Assembly: GCA_938045435.1 (NCBI GenBank)
Contig: CALIBA010000183.1
Location: 1 to 34,291, forward strand
Direction: 5' to 3'
Length of the DNA: 34,291 nt
Source of the DNA: an uncultured Selenomonas sp.
Lineage (GTDB): Bacteria > Bacillota > Negativicutes > Selenomonadales > Selenomonadaceae
Part shown: positions 16,749-23,902 of the stretch, one piece after another
Numbering within the stretch: the stretch's first letter is position 1
Layout of the letters: every line of letters starts with the position of its first letter
Notes under the pieces: generated by a model
Told to the model about the DNA's origin: nothing
Databases searched by the model: none
Seen by the model: only the letters and a program-made list of their open reading frames with translations
Translations under genes and position numbers: made by a program

Positions 16749-18320
16749 TTACATTTTCATGCCCTTGCCCGTTTTCTTCTGCGGCTTCTCCTGCTGCTGT
16801 TGCTGGCGGGCGTCCTTCGGGTTGGTCTGACCTTTCTGCAACGGCTCTCTCAGATTCTTTGTAGCCTCGTTGGTCTTGCCATCGTTGTTCACCGCCACCT
16901 GCGTGCGGCTCTCGTTGGACGGAGCAACCTGCTGTGCATTGTCAGGGTTCGTGTCGTAGCGGTACGGGCGTCCCTTCTCCGGGTTGAACTTGATATACAT
17001 CGTGGCATGGAAGCCCTGCTTGTCGGTCACGTTCTCCAGCTTCACGGCTTTACCCGCCACATAGTCGGCTTTCTGCTGGTCGGTGAAGCTCACGCCGCTC
17101 CATTTGCTGATGGGGCGGATGCTGCCGTCCTCGTTCGTCCACGTGTTGCGGCGTTGCTCCTTCTTGGTCTGTGCGGCATTTTCCCCGCCCTGCGCCTGAC
17201 TTTTCGATGTGTCGCCTTTGGTTTCCTGTGTCTGTGCGGTACGGGGCGACTTGCCGGTTCCCGGCACGAACTCCACGCCGCGCTGCTCCACGTTCACTTG
17301 CAGGGTGGTGACGAACTTTCTGCCGTCGTTGCGCTCGATGAGCTTGTCGCGTACGGGCAGTCCGGCGCGGAGCATGTCCCGCTCCTGCGTGGTGATTTCC
17401 GTCTTGCCGATGCGCTCCGGGATGCGCACCCTGCTTGCCGGAATGTCCGTGATTTCATTCGTCTTGCGGTCGATGCTGATGTAGGAGGGGATGATCTCGC
17501 CCGTTTCCCTGTCCACAATGTCCACGACCCTACCGAGATTGCCCGTTTCGCGGAGGTTCTTCCGGTCATTGTCGGAGAATTTGTGTTCCTTGTACTCATC
17601 CAGCTTCTGCTCCTTGCGGATGAAGTGCGGCACGAGGCTGATGTTTCCCTCACCGTCCTTCTTGAAGGAGAGGCGGGCGTCCAGCTCGAATGATTCGCCG
17701 CCGAAGGTCGGTTTGACCTTTACCAAGTCGGACTTGCCATAGTTGAGCATCTTCGTAAGGTCGCCGGACTTTTCAAGGTTGTCCCGCTTTACGCCCCATC
17801 TGTCCTCCAGCTCCTGCCAGTTGATTTTACTCTCGTCGATGGGCTGGTAGCCACGTTTGCCCTGCATCTGTTCGGATTTGTCCTGTTGCTGTTCTTTCCG
17901 TTGTTCCATGTTCTCCTGTTTTTGAGGTTCTTGTTTCTCTGTCTGTTGTGCTGCCATCTCTTCCTGCACCTTCTTCTCATAGTCGGAGGTGTCCACCTTG
18001 TGAGGGGCGAGCAGCTCCTTGTTCGCTTCGGGGTCTTTCAGCAGTTGCTTCATCACCTCTAAGAGATTTTCAGCTTGGTCTGCCGCAATGCGGTAGAAAC
18101 CGAAGCGGCTGGGTTCCTTGCACTGCCGGAAGAAGTTCTTGAAGAAGTTGTCCAGCACGTCGCCATGTCGGTCGAATTGCAGGAAACTCTGCGCGTTCTC
18201 CGCTTTTGCGGGGGTGCGCTTGGGTGTGCCGTCCGCGTTCAGCCCGGCTACCACGCTGATCTCGCCTGTCTTCTCGTCACGGACTACCAGCACGTCCTTT
18301 TCGTCTTTTTTCTTTGCCAT
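16749..18320 (-). CDS. DUF4099/DUF3945 protein (Orf3 of the excision operon)
   Basis: This 523-residue hydrophilic protein corresponds to orf3 in the xis2c-xis2d-orf3-exc operon. An N-terminal DUF4099-like segment occupies about 45-115 (QSFLQFDRHGDVLDNFFKNF and following). A glutamine/glutamate-rich linker follows (about 130-170). The middle and C-terminal parts carry DUF3945-type repeats, seen as two segments with GKAV/LPVRDKL and PFR/KFNPEKG motifs. The tail is Gln/Lys-rich and very basic. No enzyme motif is visible. It starts 20 bp after xis2d and ends 60 bp before topB. Its role in excision or transfer has not been assigned by sequence. Confidence 0.85.
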   Translation of the reverse strand: MAKKKDEKDVLVVRDEKTGEISVVAGLNADGTPKRTPAKAENAQSFLQFDRHGDVLDNFFKNFFRQCKEPSRFGFYRIAADQAENLLEVMKQLLKDPEANKELLAPHKVDTSDYEKKVQEEMAAQQTEKQEPQKQENMEQRKEQQQDKSEQMQGKRGYQPIDESKINWQELEDRWGVKRDNLEKSGDLTKMLNYGKSDLVKVKPTFGGESFELDARLSFKKDGEGNISLVPHFIRKEQKLDEYKEHKFSDNDRKNLRETGNLGRVVDIVDRETGEIIPSYISIDRKTNEITDIPASRVRIPERIGKTEITTQERDMLRAGLPVRDKLIERNDGRKFVTTLQVNVEQRGVEFVPGTGKSPRTAQTQETKGDTSKSQAQGGENAAQTKKEQRRNTWTNEDGSIRPISKWSGVSFTDQQKADYVAGKAVKLENVTDKQGFHATMYIKFNPEKGRPYRYDTNPDNAQQVAPSNESRTQVAVNNDGKTNEATKNLREPLQKGQTNPKDARQQQQQEKPQKKTGKGMKM

Positions 18321-18340
18321 CTGAAAAATGTTTTAATGGG

Positions 18341-18691
18341 TTATTTATGAAAGAAATTATGGATACGAGCCTTGTAGAAGGCTATATCTTCCTTTTTGAA
18401 GTCCTTGATATGGTTGGAAAGGAATGTCAGCACGTCCTCCTCGCTGTAATAGGTCTTCTTGCCCAGCGTCTTGTAGGGCAATGCGCCTACGCTGCGGTAG
18501 CGTTGGAGGGTGCGTTTGCTTATCTGGAGCAACATGCACAAATCCTGATTGTCGAAAAGGCGGATGCTTTCCGTGATAGTGGGCTGTTTCCCCTCAGCCT
18601 TCATCGCCAGCAGCAGTTCGTCCTGACGGTCGAGCCGTTCCATCAGCTTCTGCATCCAGCCCTCGAAGTTGTTTCGTGTGAGCAGTTCCAT
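18341..18691 (-). CDS. xis2d: Xis2d-like excisionase (HTH protein)
   Basis: This 116-residue basic protein has an excisionase/MerR-type winged helix-turn-helix at about residues 45-95: LFDNQDLCMLLQISKRTLQR, then a wing with YKTLGKKTYYSEEDV. In CTnDOT, Xis2c and Xis2d are small directionality factors that bind the attachment region and are required for excision by IntDOT. Xis2d also activates transfer genes. The identity is assigned by gene order: second gene after the divergent promoter, 3 bp past xis2c and 20 bp before orf3. The HTH fold is clear, but the c/d naming depends on synteny. Confidence 0.82.
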   Translation of the reverse strand: MELLTRNNFEGWMQKLMERLDRQDELLLAMKAEGKQPTITESIRLFDNQDLCMLLQISKRTLQRYRSVGALPYKTLGKKTYYSEEDVLTFLSNHIKDFKKEDIAFYKARIHNFFHK

Positions 18692-18694
18692 GAC

Positions 18695-19057
18695 CTATGT
18701 CCTCCTTCCTTTTGGTTTGCCGCCCGTGCGCAGCGTGTGGTTGTGGAACAGGGTGTCTATTGTCCCTTCCTCGTTCCTTACTGTGTTGTCCTCCAATAGC
18801 CGCAGTATCTCGGAAAGGCGGTAGCGGCAGCTTCCGCGTACCACCACATACTCGATACGGTGGTCGGTGCGCATACGCTGCATGGTGCGCTTGCTCACGT
18901 TGAGCATCTTCGCCGCCTGTGCCGTGTCAAGCAGCTTGTCTTCGGTTTCCCGCTTCCGTTTCTTCTCGTCCCTTGCCTCGCGGATGTACCCTGCGATGTT
19001 CGCAATCTGCGCCATCATCTCCTTGTAGGCGGAACTTTCCATTGTTATCACTTTCAT
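18695..19057 (-). CDS. xis2c: Xis2c-like excisionase (HTH protein)
   Basis: This 120-residue basic protein has an excisionase-type helix-turn-helix at about residues 40-90: LLDTAQAAKMLNVSKRTMQR, then a wing ending SCRYRLSEILRLL. It is the first gene of the leftward excision operon and lies opposite the rightward HTH genes, as xis2c does in CTnDOT. The start at 19057 is chosen over the one at 19120 because a likely promoter box lies between them. A short palindrome upstream is the candidate RteC operator. Its likely job is to bind the attachment DNA and promote excision. Confidence 0.82.
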   Translation of the reverse strand: MKVITMESSAYKEMMAQIANIAGYIREARDEKKRKRETEDKLLDTAQAAKMLNVSKRTMQRMRTDHRIEYVVVRGSCRYRLSEILRLLEDNTVRNEEGTIDTLFHNHTLRTGGKPKGRRT

Positions 19058-19085
19058 GTTCAGTCCTTTCTTTTTGTTTCTGCGA

Positions 19086-19140
19086 CAAAATTCGGCAATA
19101 AACAAAAGGGGCTTTAACAACTCACTACGTGACTCACGTA
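19086..19140 (-). promoter_or_regulatory. xis2c operon promoter with candidate RteC operator
   Basis: The palindrome TACGTGACTCACGTA (19126-19140) has two 7-bp arms around one base. Some 33 bp closer to the gene, the minus strand reads GAATTTTG (19093-19086), one base off TAnnTTTG. In CTnDOT, RteC binds an inverted repeat just upstream of this promoter to switch on excision. Position and symmetry fit; the binding itself is inferred. Confidence 0.55.
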
Positions 19141-19232
19141 AGATTTTTGCGGAAGATGGCTCCGTAACCCGGTCAAACGGCGCAACAGGCAGCCTTTCAG
19201 CGGAAAACGATACGTCTTGTATGCCGTTTCGT

Positions 19233-19240
19233 TACCTTTG
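19233..19240 (+). promoter_or_regulatory. -7 promoter box for the rightward HTH genes
   Basis: TACCTTTG is an exact TAnnTTTG box 18 bp before the start codon at 19259. No clear -33 TTTG is seen. It diverges from the xis2c promoter, and about 90 bp separate it from the palindrome at 19126-19140. Confidence 0.45.
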
Positions 19241-19258
19241 CGGCAAACTCTAAATGAC

Positions 19259-19558
19259 ATGAATATGGAAATAGTATCTATCGAGAAAAAGACTTTCGAG
19301 ATGATGGTGGCGGCATTCGGCGCACTCTCGGAGAAGGTCGCCGCCCTGAGGCGCAAAAGCGACACGGGGCGCATGGAAAGATGGCTCACGGGCGAGGAGG
19401 TCTGCGGGCAGTTGAGAATAAGCCCGCGCACGTTGCAGACGCTGCGTGACAGGCGGCTTATCGGCTACTCGCAGATAAACCGCAGGTTCTATTACAAGCC
19501 AGAGGAGGTGAAGCGGCTGATACCGCTTGTCGGCACGCTCTATCCGCACGGCAGATGA
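19259..19558 (+). CDS. Small HTH protein of the excision region (Orf2b-like)
   Basis: This 99-residue protein has an N-terminal helix (VSIEKKTFEMMVAAFGALSEKVAALRR) followed by an excisionase-type HTH (WLTGEEVCGQLRISPRTLQT) and a wing with QINRRFYYKPEEV. The layout is the same as in the two Xis proteins on the other strand, so they are probably paralogues. The start at 19259 lies 18 bp after a TAnnTTTG box; the ATG at 19265 is a possible alternative. CTnDOT carries four such small ORFs (2a-2d) between intDOT and orf3, and 2a and 2b are not known to be needed for excision. It may regulate the divergent promoter. Confidence 0.72.
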   Translation: MNMEIVSIEKKTFEMMVAAFGALSEKVAALRRKSDTGRMERWLTGEEVCGQLRISPRTLQTLRDRRLIGYSQINRRFYYKPEEVKRLIPLVGTLYPHGR

Positions 19559-19589
19559 TTTGATTTATTCACCCACTGAATCCGAAGTT

Positions 19590-19895
19590 ATGATGAACGA
19601 GAACAACGATGTTTTTACGATGGAAGACGAGCCGATAGCCTCTGTGGTGCAGGATATGCGCAAAGGCTCGAAATGGCTGTCCGCATTTCTGGAAAGCTAC
19701 CGTCCTCCGCTGGACGGGGAACGTTACCTGACGGACGGCGAGGTGTCGGAACTGCTCCGTGTGAGCCGGCGCACCTTGCAGGAATACCGCAACAACCGCG
19801 TGTTGCCCTTCATACTTTTGGGAGGGAAGGTGCTTTACCCGGAAACGGGGCTGCGCGGGGTACTGGAAGCGAACTACCGCAAGCCGCTGGAGTGA
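19590..19895 (+). CDS. Small HTH protein of the excision region (Orf2a-like)
   Basis: This 101-residue protein has an acidic N-terminus and an excisionase-type HTH (RYLTDGEVSELLRVSRRTLQE) at about 46-70, with a wing PFILLGGKVLYPETGL. It follows the other rightward HTH gene by 31 bp in the same direction and probably shares its transcript. The start at 19590 is preceded by the recurrent motif AATCCGAAGTT. A bidirectional terminator lies 15 bp past the stop. It is a fourth HTH protein in 1.6 kb, and its function is not established. Confidence 0.72.
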   Translation: MMNENNDVFTMEDEPIASVVQDMRKGSKWLSAFLESYRPPLDGERYLTDGEVSELLRVSRRTLQEYRNNRVLPFILLGGKVLYPETGLRGVLEANYRKPLE

Positions 19896-19910
19896 GGCGG
19901 TTTCATGAAA

Positions 19911-19952
19911 AAGTAAACGGGTGACACCTTTTGTGGTGCTACCCGTTTACTT
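19911..19952. terminator. Bidirectional terminator between convergent genes
   Basis: AAGTAAACGGGTGACACC (19911-19928) pairs with GGTGCTACCCGTTTACTT (19935-19952), with a 2-nt internal mismatch and a 6-nt loop. A short T/A tract flanks each side. It separates the rightward HTH gene from the leftward RhuM-like gene. Confidence 0.8.
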
Positions 19953-19972
19953 GTCTTATGGGGTATGTGCAA

Positions 19973-20335
19973 TCAGCAATACCCGGCTTTTCCGTTCTGT
20001 ATGAACATCACGTATGTCTGCCGTTTCTCTTGTGAGAGTGCCTTTCCCACCAGCCATGTGCGGAACAGGTGGGTGTTGTAGGTATTCACCCTGAAAGCGA
20101 CCGGGATGATGATTTCAAGGGCGTACACGTCCGCGTGCAGCCCGTTTTCAAGCTGCATGTAGCGGCACACCTCGTAGTCGTTCAGCACGTCCGACTTGCG
20201 GACGGCTCTGATGGCGGCGTTCACTGCCGGGACGGTCGTATGGAACAATCCGGCTATTTCGGTGGCGGTCATCCACACGTCGTTACCGGTTACGCTGACT
20301 GCCTTGTCCTCGATGATGATTGTGTCACGTTTCAT
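19973..20335 (-). CDS. RhuM-like protein
   Basis: This 120-residue protein resembles the N-terminal half of RhuM-type proteins: a helix-turn-helix-like region (WMTATEIAGLFHTTVPAVNAAIRA), then YEVCRYMQ, and the family signature IIIPVAFRVNTYNTHLFRTWLVGKAL. Full RhuM proteins are about 300 residues, so this is a short form. The start codon at 20333-20335 is 12 bp after the integrase stop codon, so the pair is probably co-transcribed from the int promoter. The function of RhuM-like proteins on mobile elements is unknown; a regulatory or toxin-like role is speculative. Confidence 0.65.
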   Translation of the reverse strand: MKRDTIIIEDKAVSVTGNDVWMTATEIAGLFHTTVPAVNAAIRAVRKSDVLNDYEVCRYMQLENGLHADVYALEIIIPVAFRVNTYNTHLFRTWLVGKALSQEKRQTYVMFIQNGKAGYC

Positions 20336-20346
20336 GGCTTTTCTTT

Positions 20347-21582
20347 TTAGATGGTGCAACCTGCAAATTCCTCGACGCCGTTCAATCTTGCGGCAAGGTT
20401 CTCCATGTCCTGATTGAGCTTCTCTTTGGTTATCTTTGCGTAAATCTGCGTCGTCTTTATGCTCTTGTGTCCGAGCATGGAGCTGACCGTTTCGATGGGA
20501 ACACCGTTGGAGAGGAATATCGTCGTGGCTGCCGTGTGGCGGCTCTGATGCCACGTGATATGCTTGGTGATGCCGCAACGCTTGGCGACGGCACGGATAC
20601 CGGCAAGGCACGTGTTATAATGCGGAACGGGAAATATCCTGCCGTCCCCGCACAGTCCCCGGTATTTGCCGATTATGCGGTTGGCGATGTCGAGCAGGCG
20701 GATGTTGGACACCACGCCCGTTTTCTGGCGGTTGATGTTTATCCACTCGTGTTCGTCGAAGTAGGTGCGGATATTCTCTTCCGTAAGGTTGCGCATATCC
20801 GCGAACGACAGCCCCGTGAAGGCGCAGAACAGGTAGAGGTCGCGGTACAATTCCTGTTTGGCGTTTTTCAGTTTCCCCTCCATCAGCAGGCGGATCTCAT
20901 CTTTGGTCAGGAAACTGCGTGTTGTTTCCTCCTTCTTGATTTCATACTCGCGGAACGGGTCGCGCGTCAGCCACTCGTTGTTGATGGCGATGAATACCAT
21001 CGTCCGTAACGGGCAGACGTACAGCCACACGGTATTGGTGCAGCAGTGCTTGTCCGTGCGCAGGAACATCTCGAAGTCGGAGATGAAAGCCGGGGTAAGC
21101 TCTTTTAGGGCGATGTCCTTCACATGGTAGCGGATGTCGAGGAACTCTTGCATGTGCTTGTAAACGGTGCGGTACTTCAGCAGCGTGCCTTTGGCTTTCA
21201 TGCCTGCCTCCACCTGCTTCTCGTAGTCCTCGTTGTGCTGGCGGAACACCTGCATCAGCGTGTGGTAGCGGTGTTCCAGTCCGAGAAAGGCGTTCTTCAC
21301 CTTCTCCGCCGTGACGAAGTTGTCACGCTCCATGATTTCCTGATAATGCCTGTTGATGCGTACCCGCATCTTGTCAAGCATACGGTTCGTTTCGAGTGCC
21401 GCCGTGCTTCTGCCCGTGACACGTCCACCTTTGGTGTCCCACAGTTTCGGATCGACAGTCAGTTTGCAGCTGAACTGTGTCTGGCTGCCGTCCACCGTGA
21501 TGCGTCCCATGACGGGAACTGTCCCGTCCTTTTTCACTACCTGACGCTTGAGGTAGTAGATTACTGAAAATGTACTCTTCAT
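20347..21582 (-). CDS. intDOT: IntDOT-family tyrosine recombinase
   Basis: From the ATG at 21580-21582 the product is 411 residues, the length of IntDOT. An N-terminal arm-binding region and SAM-like core-binding domain (about 100-210) precede the catalytic domain. Catalytic residues are in place: Lys287, His345, Arg348, His372 and nucleophile Tyr381 in TTQIYAKITKEKL. Ser259 occupies the place where other tyrosine recombinases have the first arginine (CAFTGLSFADM), a known IntDOT trait. IntDOT integrates and excises the circular element at GTAnnTTTGC sites and tolerates mismatched overlap sequence. It is adjacent to the chromosomal junction, as expected. The upstream ATG at 21660 would add 26 residues that IntDOT lacks. 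Confidence 0.97.
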   Translation of the reverse strand: MKSTFSVIYYLKRQVVKKDGTVPVMGRITVDGSQTQFSCKLTVDPKLWDTKGGRVTGRSTAALETNRMLDKMRVRINRHYQEIMERDNFVTAEKVKNAFLGLEHRYHTLMQVFRQHNEDYEKQVEAGMKAKGTLLKYRTVYKHMQEFLDIRYHVKDIALKELTPAFISDFEMFLRTDKHCCTNTVWLYVCPLRTMVFIAINNEWLTRDPFREYEIKKEETTRSFLTKDEIRLLMEGKLKNAKQELYRDLYLFCAFTGLSFADMRNLTEENIRTYFDEHEWININRQKTGVVSNIRLLDIANRIIGKYRGLCGDGRIFPVPHYNTCLAGIRAVAKRCGITKHITWHQSRHTAATTIFLSNGVPIETVSSMLGHKSIKTTQIYAKITKEKLNQDMENLAARLNGVEEFAGCTI

Positions 21583-21602
21583 TGTCCTTAATTTTTGGGT
21601 TT

Positions 21603-21610
21603 CAAAATTA
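21603..21610 (-). promoter_or_regulatory. -7 promoter box for intDOT
   Basis: On the minus strand TAATTTTG is an exact TAnnTTTG box 20 bp before the integrase start codon. A TTTG -33 element at the right spacing is not seen. Confidence 0.5.
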
Positions 21611-21901
21611 GTTGGTGAAGAGTCCGGTGTTGGTACGCAAAACGGGGAGGAACGGCGCAATCTTTTTCCGTAACCTGATTTTTCGCATGAGTTATGGATA
21701 ACTCACTATTCCTTAGAGCCTTGTTTCGCTATTCGTACCCGTTTGTCGCATTTTCGGGCATGGTTACGAACAAGTAACGTAGCGGCGTCAGGATTTGGCT
21801 TCGGCAGGGATTGTAATGGCTTCACGGATTATCGCCACTTCAACCAAAACCCTTGTAACTCAATTCTATCACTATATCTTTCCGCATTTCACTTTTTTGT
21901 A
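21611..21901. promoter_or_regulatory. Element terminal region with candidate Int/Xis sites
   Basis: This non-coding end of the element lies between the int promoter and the recombination core. It contains a perfect palindrome TGAGTTATGGATAACTCA at 21688-21705 and four GTAAC/GTTAC pentamers (21670-21674, 21763-21767, 21774-21778, 21855-21859). A fifth is in the core itself. IntDOT arm-type sites and Xis sites are known to occupy this kind of region. Which repeats serve as arms is not determined here. Confidence 0.5.
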
Positions 21902-21911
21902 GTAACTTTGC
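21902..21911 (+). other. IntDOT attachment core, element-chromosome junction
   Basis: GTAACTTTGC is an exact match to the CTnDOT attachment core GTAnnTTTGC. It is 320 bp from the intDOT start on the expected side, and decayed chromosomal sequence begins immediately after it. It also contains TAACTTTG, a perfect Bacteroidetes -7 box, 7 bp before the transposase start. Confidence 0.85.
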
Positions 21912-21917
21912 TGTCTG

Positions 21918-22475
21918 ATGTTAAACTTATCCATAGAAGAACTCGAAACCCTTCGTAGGCTTCAGCACAGTAAGGAATTTGAACCCTACTGGGTCCAGAT
22001 AACCTGCATACTGATGCTGGCTCATGGTCACGATGCTGAAACAATCTCCTACGACCTGGGAATAAGCCCGTCCTGCGTGTACAACTGTGCAGAGACCTAC
22101 AGGTCGGGTGGCATTTCCAAACTAACCGACAACCACTACAAGGGCTATTGAGAACTTCTGGATAGTTCCGCCGTAGTTTACTATGCCGACGGCGTACATT
22201 CCACGCACAACAGCCGTTCCACCTACGCTTGGGTTGAGAAAGGCGGACACATGGAGCAACCTACGGCGAGCGGTCGTGACTGGATAAACCTCAACGAACA
22301 CCTTTAGAAAATGCTCCGTAAGAAAGTCAGCAATACGGGATTTTACAGAACGGAGGAAGAGTTCAGGCGAGCGGTAATGAATTTATTCGAACACATCTCC
22401 GATTACAAAGAAAGGTTGGAGTCGCTTCTAACTCTCAATTTCCGATTGGTTAATTCCAAAACCATTTCGTTGTGA
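21918..22475 (+). pseudogene. Decayed IS630-family transposase
   Basis: The first part reads MLNLSIEELETLRRLQHSKE with a helix-turn-helix through about residue 70, then a stop at 22149-22151. A second in-frame piece gives VYYADGVHSTHNSRSTYAW, carrying the conserved Asp of the DDE domain, and ends in a stop. A third gives RKKVSNTGFYRTEEEFRRAV through LTLNFRLVNSKTISL and stop at 22473-22475, the usual IS630 C-terminus. The total is far shorter than an intact transposase (about 340 residues), so internal segments are deleted as well as interrupted. It cannot make an active enzyme. The integrase core site lies in its promoter. Confidence 0.8.
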
Positions 22476-22770
22476 CTACAACAAGAATGTTGATGGATTT
22501 TATCAAACAAAAGAAGAATACGAATACAATCGTACGAACGAGATACGAAAAGGATGGGATTTCAAGCATAACCCACTAGATGTTACACACGGTGGAATAC
22601 GAGGTGCTTATATTGACTATCACGATCCTAATCTGCCACAATTGCTTAACAACTTGTCATTGCAATCTATGCAGTATGATTATTTGGGCTGGATTGATGG
22701 CAACTTCTGGATCGCAGGTGTTGGAAATGGAATATACTACAATAAAAAAAGAGTGAGAGGTGCACAATGA
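22474..22770 (+). pseudogene. 5'-truncated gene, C-terminal 98 residues
   Basis: An open frame begins inside the end of the IS630 relic and runs as DYNKNVDGFYQTKEEYEYNR through THGGIRGAYIDYHDPNLPQL to NGIYYNKKRVRGAQ and a stop at 22768-22770. There is no start codon with upstream signals. The stop shares ATGA with the start of the next gene, so it was the 3' end of a real gene cut by the insertion. The family is not recognised. The arrangement of a C-terminal domain directly before a small lipoprotein recalls toxin-immunity pairs, which is only a suggestion. Confidence 0.5.
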
Positions 22771-23243
22771 ACAATAAATTAAAAATGATTTTGTTGTCGG
22801 CCCAAACGTTAATGTTGATGGGCTGCCCGATGATCGATAGCGAGAGTGAAAACATAAAAATAGTTAATCAAAGCGATAAGGAAATCTATTTCCAGGACAA
22901 TACGCTTACGTATCCTTTTGCGAATGAAGATACATTGCTACAAAGCCAATTTCCTATCTGCGGAATAAAGCCCAGGACACACTATTTATGTTCTGCAGCT
23001 ACAAATTCAGATTGGAGGAGGGAACTGCGTAGATGTAGGTTTTTGCAAATCCTTATAGTTGAAAATGGTGACGACTTCCTTAAATATTTGAAAGCACCAG
23101 AAGACACCTTACGAAAGTATGTGCCAGTGGTGCAGCGTTATCACCTGTCGGTAAAAGACTTGGATAGACTGCATTGGACTGTGACTTATCCGCCAACAGA
23201 GGAAATGAAAGGGATTAACATGTGGCCACCTTATAAGAAATAG
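22767..23243 (+). CDS. Small lipoprotein of unknown function
   Basis: This 158-residue protein has a lipoprotein signal peptide with a lipobox LMLMGC and acylated Cys20. The mature part contains VNQSDKEIYFQDN and ends in a stretch I recall from Bacteroidales hypothetical proteins (SVKDLDRLHWTVTYPPTEEM, then KGINMWPPYKK). The start overlaps the upstream stop as ATGA, so it was translationally coupled to the truncated gene. It should sit in the outer or inner membrane. No enzyme motif is seen. With its partner cut off, it may be an orphan. Confidence 0.65.
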   Translation: MNNKLKMILLSAQTLMLMGCPMIDSESENIKIVNQSDKEIYFQDNTLTYPFANEDTLLQSQFPICGIKPRTHYLCSAATNSDWRRELRRCRFLQILIVENGDDFLKYLKAPEDTLRKYVPVVQRYHLSVKDLDRLHWTVTYPPTEEMKGINMWPPYKK

Positions 23244-23516
23244 GTGTGGCATACTGGTAACTATAATCTGTCCATGAAGAAGTGTGCAGGCGAAGAAGAA
23301 ATCGCAACACTTCTTTGTGGACAGCAATATTATTTTATGAATGTGCGTCTGGCACAAAGTCTGCAACAAGCATTACCACTATACATGGACGTGTACGATT
23401 TGGCCGGGTGGTGTTGTATTGCCGAACTCTCTAAACGCTCGTATCTATTCTCTGATAGTCAAAATGAGAAGAGCAGCGGTTATGATGAAGCCATTGTTTG
23501 CGGAAGCAAAAAATGA
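23244..23516 (+). pseudogene. Fragment of a Gfo/Idh/MocA-type oxidoreductase
   Basis: An open frame starts directly after the lipoprotein stop, with GTG as the only start candidate at 23244. It includes MNVRLAQSLQQALPLYMDVYDLAGWCCIAELS, which resembles the C-terminal part of Gfo/Idh/MocA oxidoreductases (MDVYD-A-WS-PLS). The preceding Rossmann fold and the usual C-terminal PDFTRG are missing. It is most likely a scrap of a deleted gene. The evidence is a short motif, so confidence is modest. Confidence 0.4.
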
Positions 23517-23902
23517 ATAGCTTGAAGACAATGGTGAAACTTTTGCAGAAGATGTTAAGGAGAAAACAACAAAAGAGCATCTAAATGAAACAGACTGAAT
23601 TTCGGCAATGAAAGCGTATCTTGGGAAAATGTATAATAACTACATTTACGATATAAAATTAGGTCATAGGCATTAAAGGGGTAGCGGAGCTTTTCGGTTG
23701 CAGATGAACGCAGAACGATTGTTATTAATGACGATAACACATTTAACACCTTAAAGTTACAACAAACTTAGCTAATCAGCAAATTTACAGACACTTATAA
23801 TTCGTCGATCTCTCGTTATCTTAGTGTTGCTAACTTAGAGTTTTAAGCAATGCCATATTCAGCCCAAACCCAAATTCTAGATTATCTGAAAAAGGCAATT
23901 GC
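23517..23902. other. Gene-free decayed stretch
   Basis: No convincing gene, RNA or promoter is seen in these 386 bp. Frames are broken by many stops, and the base composition is AT-rich. It probably holds unrecognisable remains of the genes deleted on its left. Confidence 0.5.

Larger units (their letters stand above)
1..21911. mobile_element. CTnDOT/CTnERL-family conjugative element, one end
   Basis: The span holds the diagnostic CTnDOT gene set: intDOT next to the junction, xis2c-xis2d-orf3-exc, tetQ-rteA-rteB and rteC. The right boundary is placed at the GTAnnTTTGC core at 21902-21911, because IntDOT-family elements recombine at that core and because decayed chromosomal genes follow it. 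The left end, with mobilisation and transfer genes, is outside the window. There is no ermF between the methylase/helicase gene and tetQ, so the layout is CTnERL-like. Whether the ATPase gene at 1-116 is core or cargo cannot be decided here. Confidence 0.93.

Noticed and set aside
8196..18350. Many long rightward open frames (up to about 485 codons) opposite the methylase/helicase, topB and orf3 genes
   Set aside because: They are antisense to well-identified genes and arise from the GC-rich third positions of those genes. None has a recognisable domain.
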